A DNA stretch of 40,287 nt from the NCBI GenBank assembly GCA_938085095.1, contig CALKEI010000044.1:1-40287 (forward strand). The letters run 5' to 3'. Source of the stretch: an uncultured Luminiphilus sp. (lineage in GTDB: Bacteria; Pseudomonadota; Gammaproteobacteria; Pseudomonadales; Halieaceae). Below, one piece after another: positions 39,907 to 40,287 of this stretch (its first letter is position 1; each line of letters starts with the position of its first letter). The notes under the pieces are model-generated. The model ran no database searches. It was not told where the DNA came from and saw only the letters and a program-made list of their open reading frames with translations. The translations under genes and the position numbers were made by a program.

Positions 39907-40287
39907 TTGACTGAGTCACCCTCCTCGCTCAATACCGCAAACGCTCCTGCTTCCGGCAGGTGGCGCGCAGTCATCGAAATCACTCGTTTTGACAAGCCCA
40001 TTGGTACGTTCTTGCTGCTCGCTCCCACCCTCTGGGGCATCGTGCTCGCCAATGGAGGCTATCCACCCCTGCACCTAGTGGGGATCTTCTTGGCTGGTGC
40101 GGTCGTGATGCGCGCCGCAGGGTGCATCGCCAATGATCTCGCTGATCGCAACCTCGATGGTTACGTCGAGCGCACTCGCTTACGGCCACTGGTAACGGGC
40201 GCACTGAGCGTGAAAGAAGCGGTTGTATTATTACTGGCCCTGTTGGCCATCGCCCTGATATTGGTGGCGCTGACCAACACGCTGACG
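39907..40287 (+). CDS. ubiA: 4-hydroxybenzoate octaprenyltransferase, 3' truncated by window edge
   Basis: Not in ORF track. Translation from TTG 39907: LTESPSSLNTANAPASGRWRAVIEITRFDKPIGTFLLLAPTLWGIVLANG...MRAAGCIANDLADRNLDGYVERTRLRPLVTGAL (UbiA NDxxDxxxD motif). Confidence 0.93.
   Translation, partial: MTESPSSLNTANAPASGRWRAVIEITRFDKPIGTFLLLAPTLWGIVLANGGYPPLHLVGIFLAGAVVMRAAGCIANDLADRNLDGYVERTRLRPLVTGALSVKEAVVLLLALLAIALILVALTNTLT

Overview
This window looks like a compact chromosomal segment of a gammaproteobacterium. Gene content and order suggest a marine lineage near Pseudomonas/OM60-type bacteria, but that placement is inference. It carries about 40 protein-coding genes, nearly all core housekeeping. 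In order: TonB-dependent receptor (5' truncated); rpiA; an ArsR-HTH/SAM-methyltransferase fusion (SahR-like) leading metK-ahcY; rsmE; an alpha/beta hydrolase; gshB-tonB-like-yqgE-ruvX; pilT; yggS-proC-yggT-metX-metW-DUF4426-rdgB-hemW; trmB; rpoH; ftsX-ftsE-ftsY; rsmD-coaD; mutM; rpmG-rpmB; coaBC; argB; slmA; DUF4124 protein; pyrE; a Crc-like degenerate ExoIII homolog; rph; yicC; gmk; rpoZ-spoT-ridA; an SDR; recG; ubiA (3' truncated). I saw no rRNA, tRNA, CRISPR array or mobile element. The most interesting signals are regulatory. (1) A letter-perfect CIRCE element (TTAGCACTC-N9-GAGTGCTAA) lies immediately upstream of rpoH, implying HrcA control of the sigma-32 gene. (2) A perfect 18-bp palindrome lies just upstream of the SahR-like gene that heads the SAM-cycle operon. 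(3) The Crc-position ExoIII paralog appears to have lost nearly all catalytic residues. (4) A Tat-like leader can be read in frame in front of RidA.
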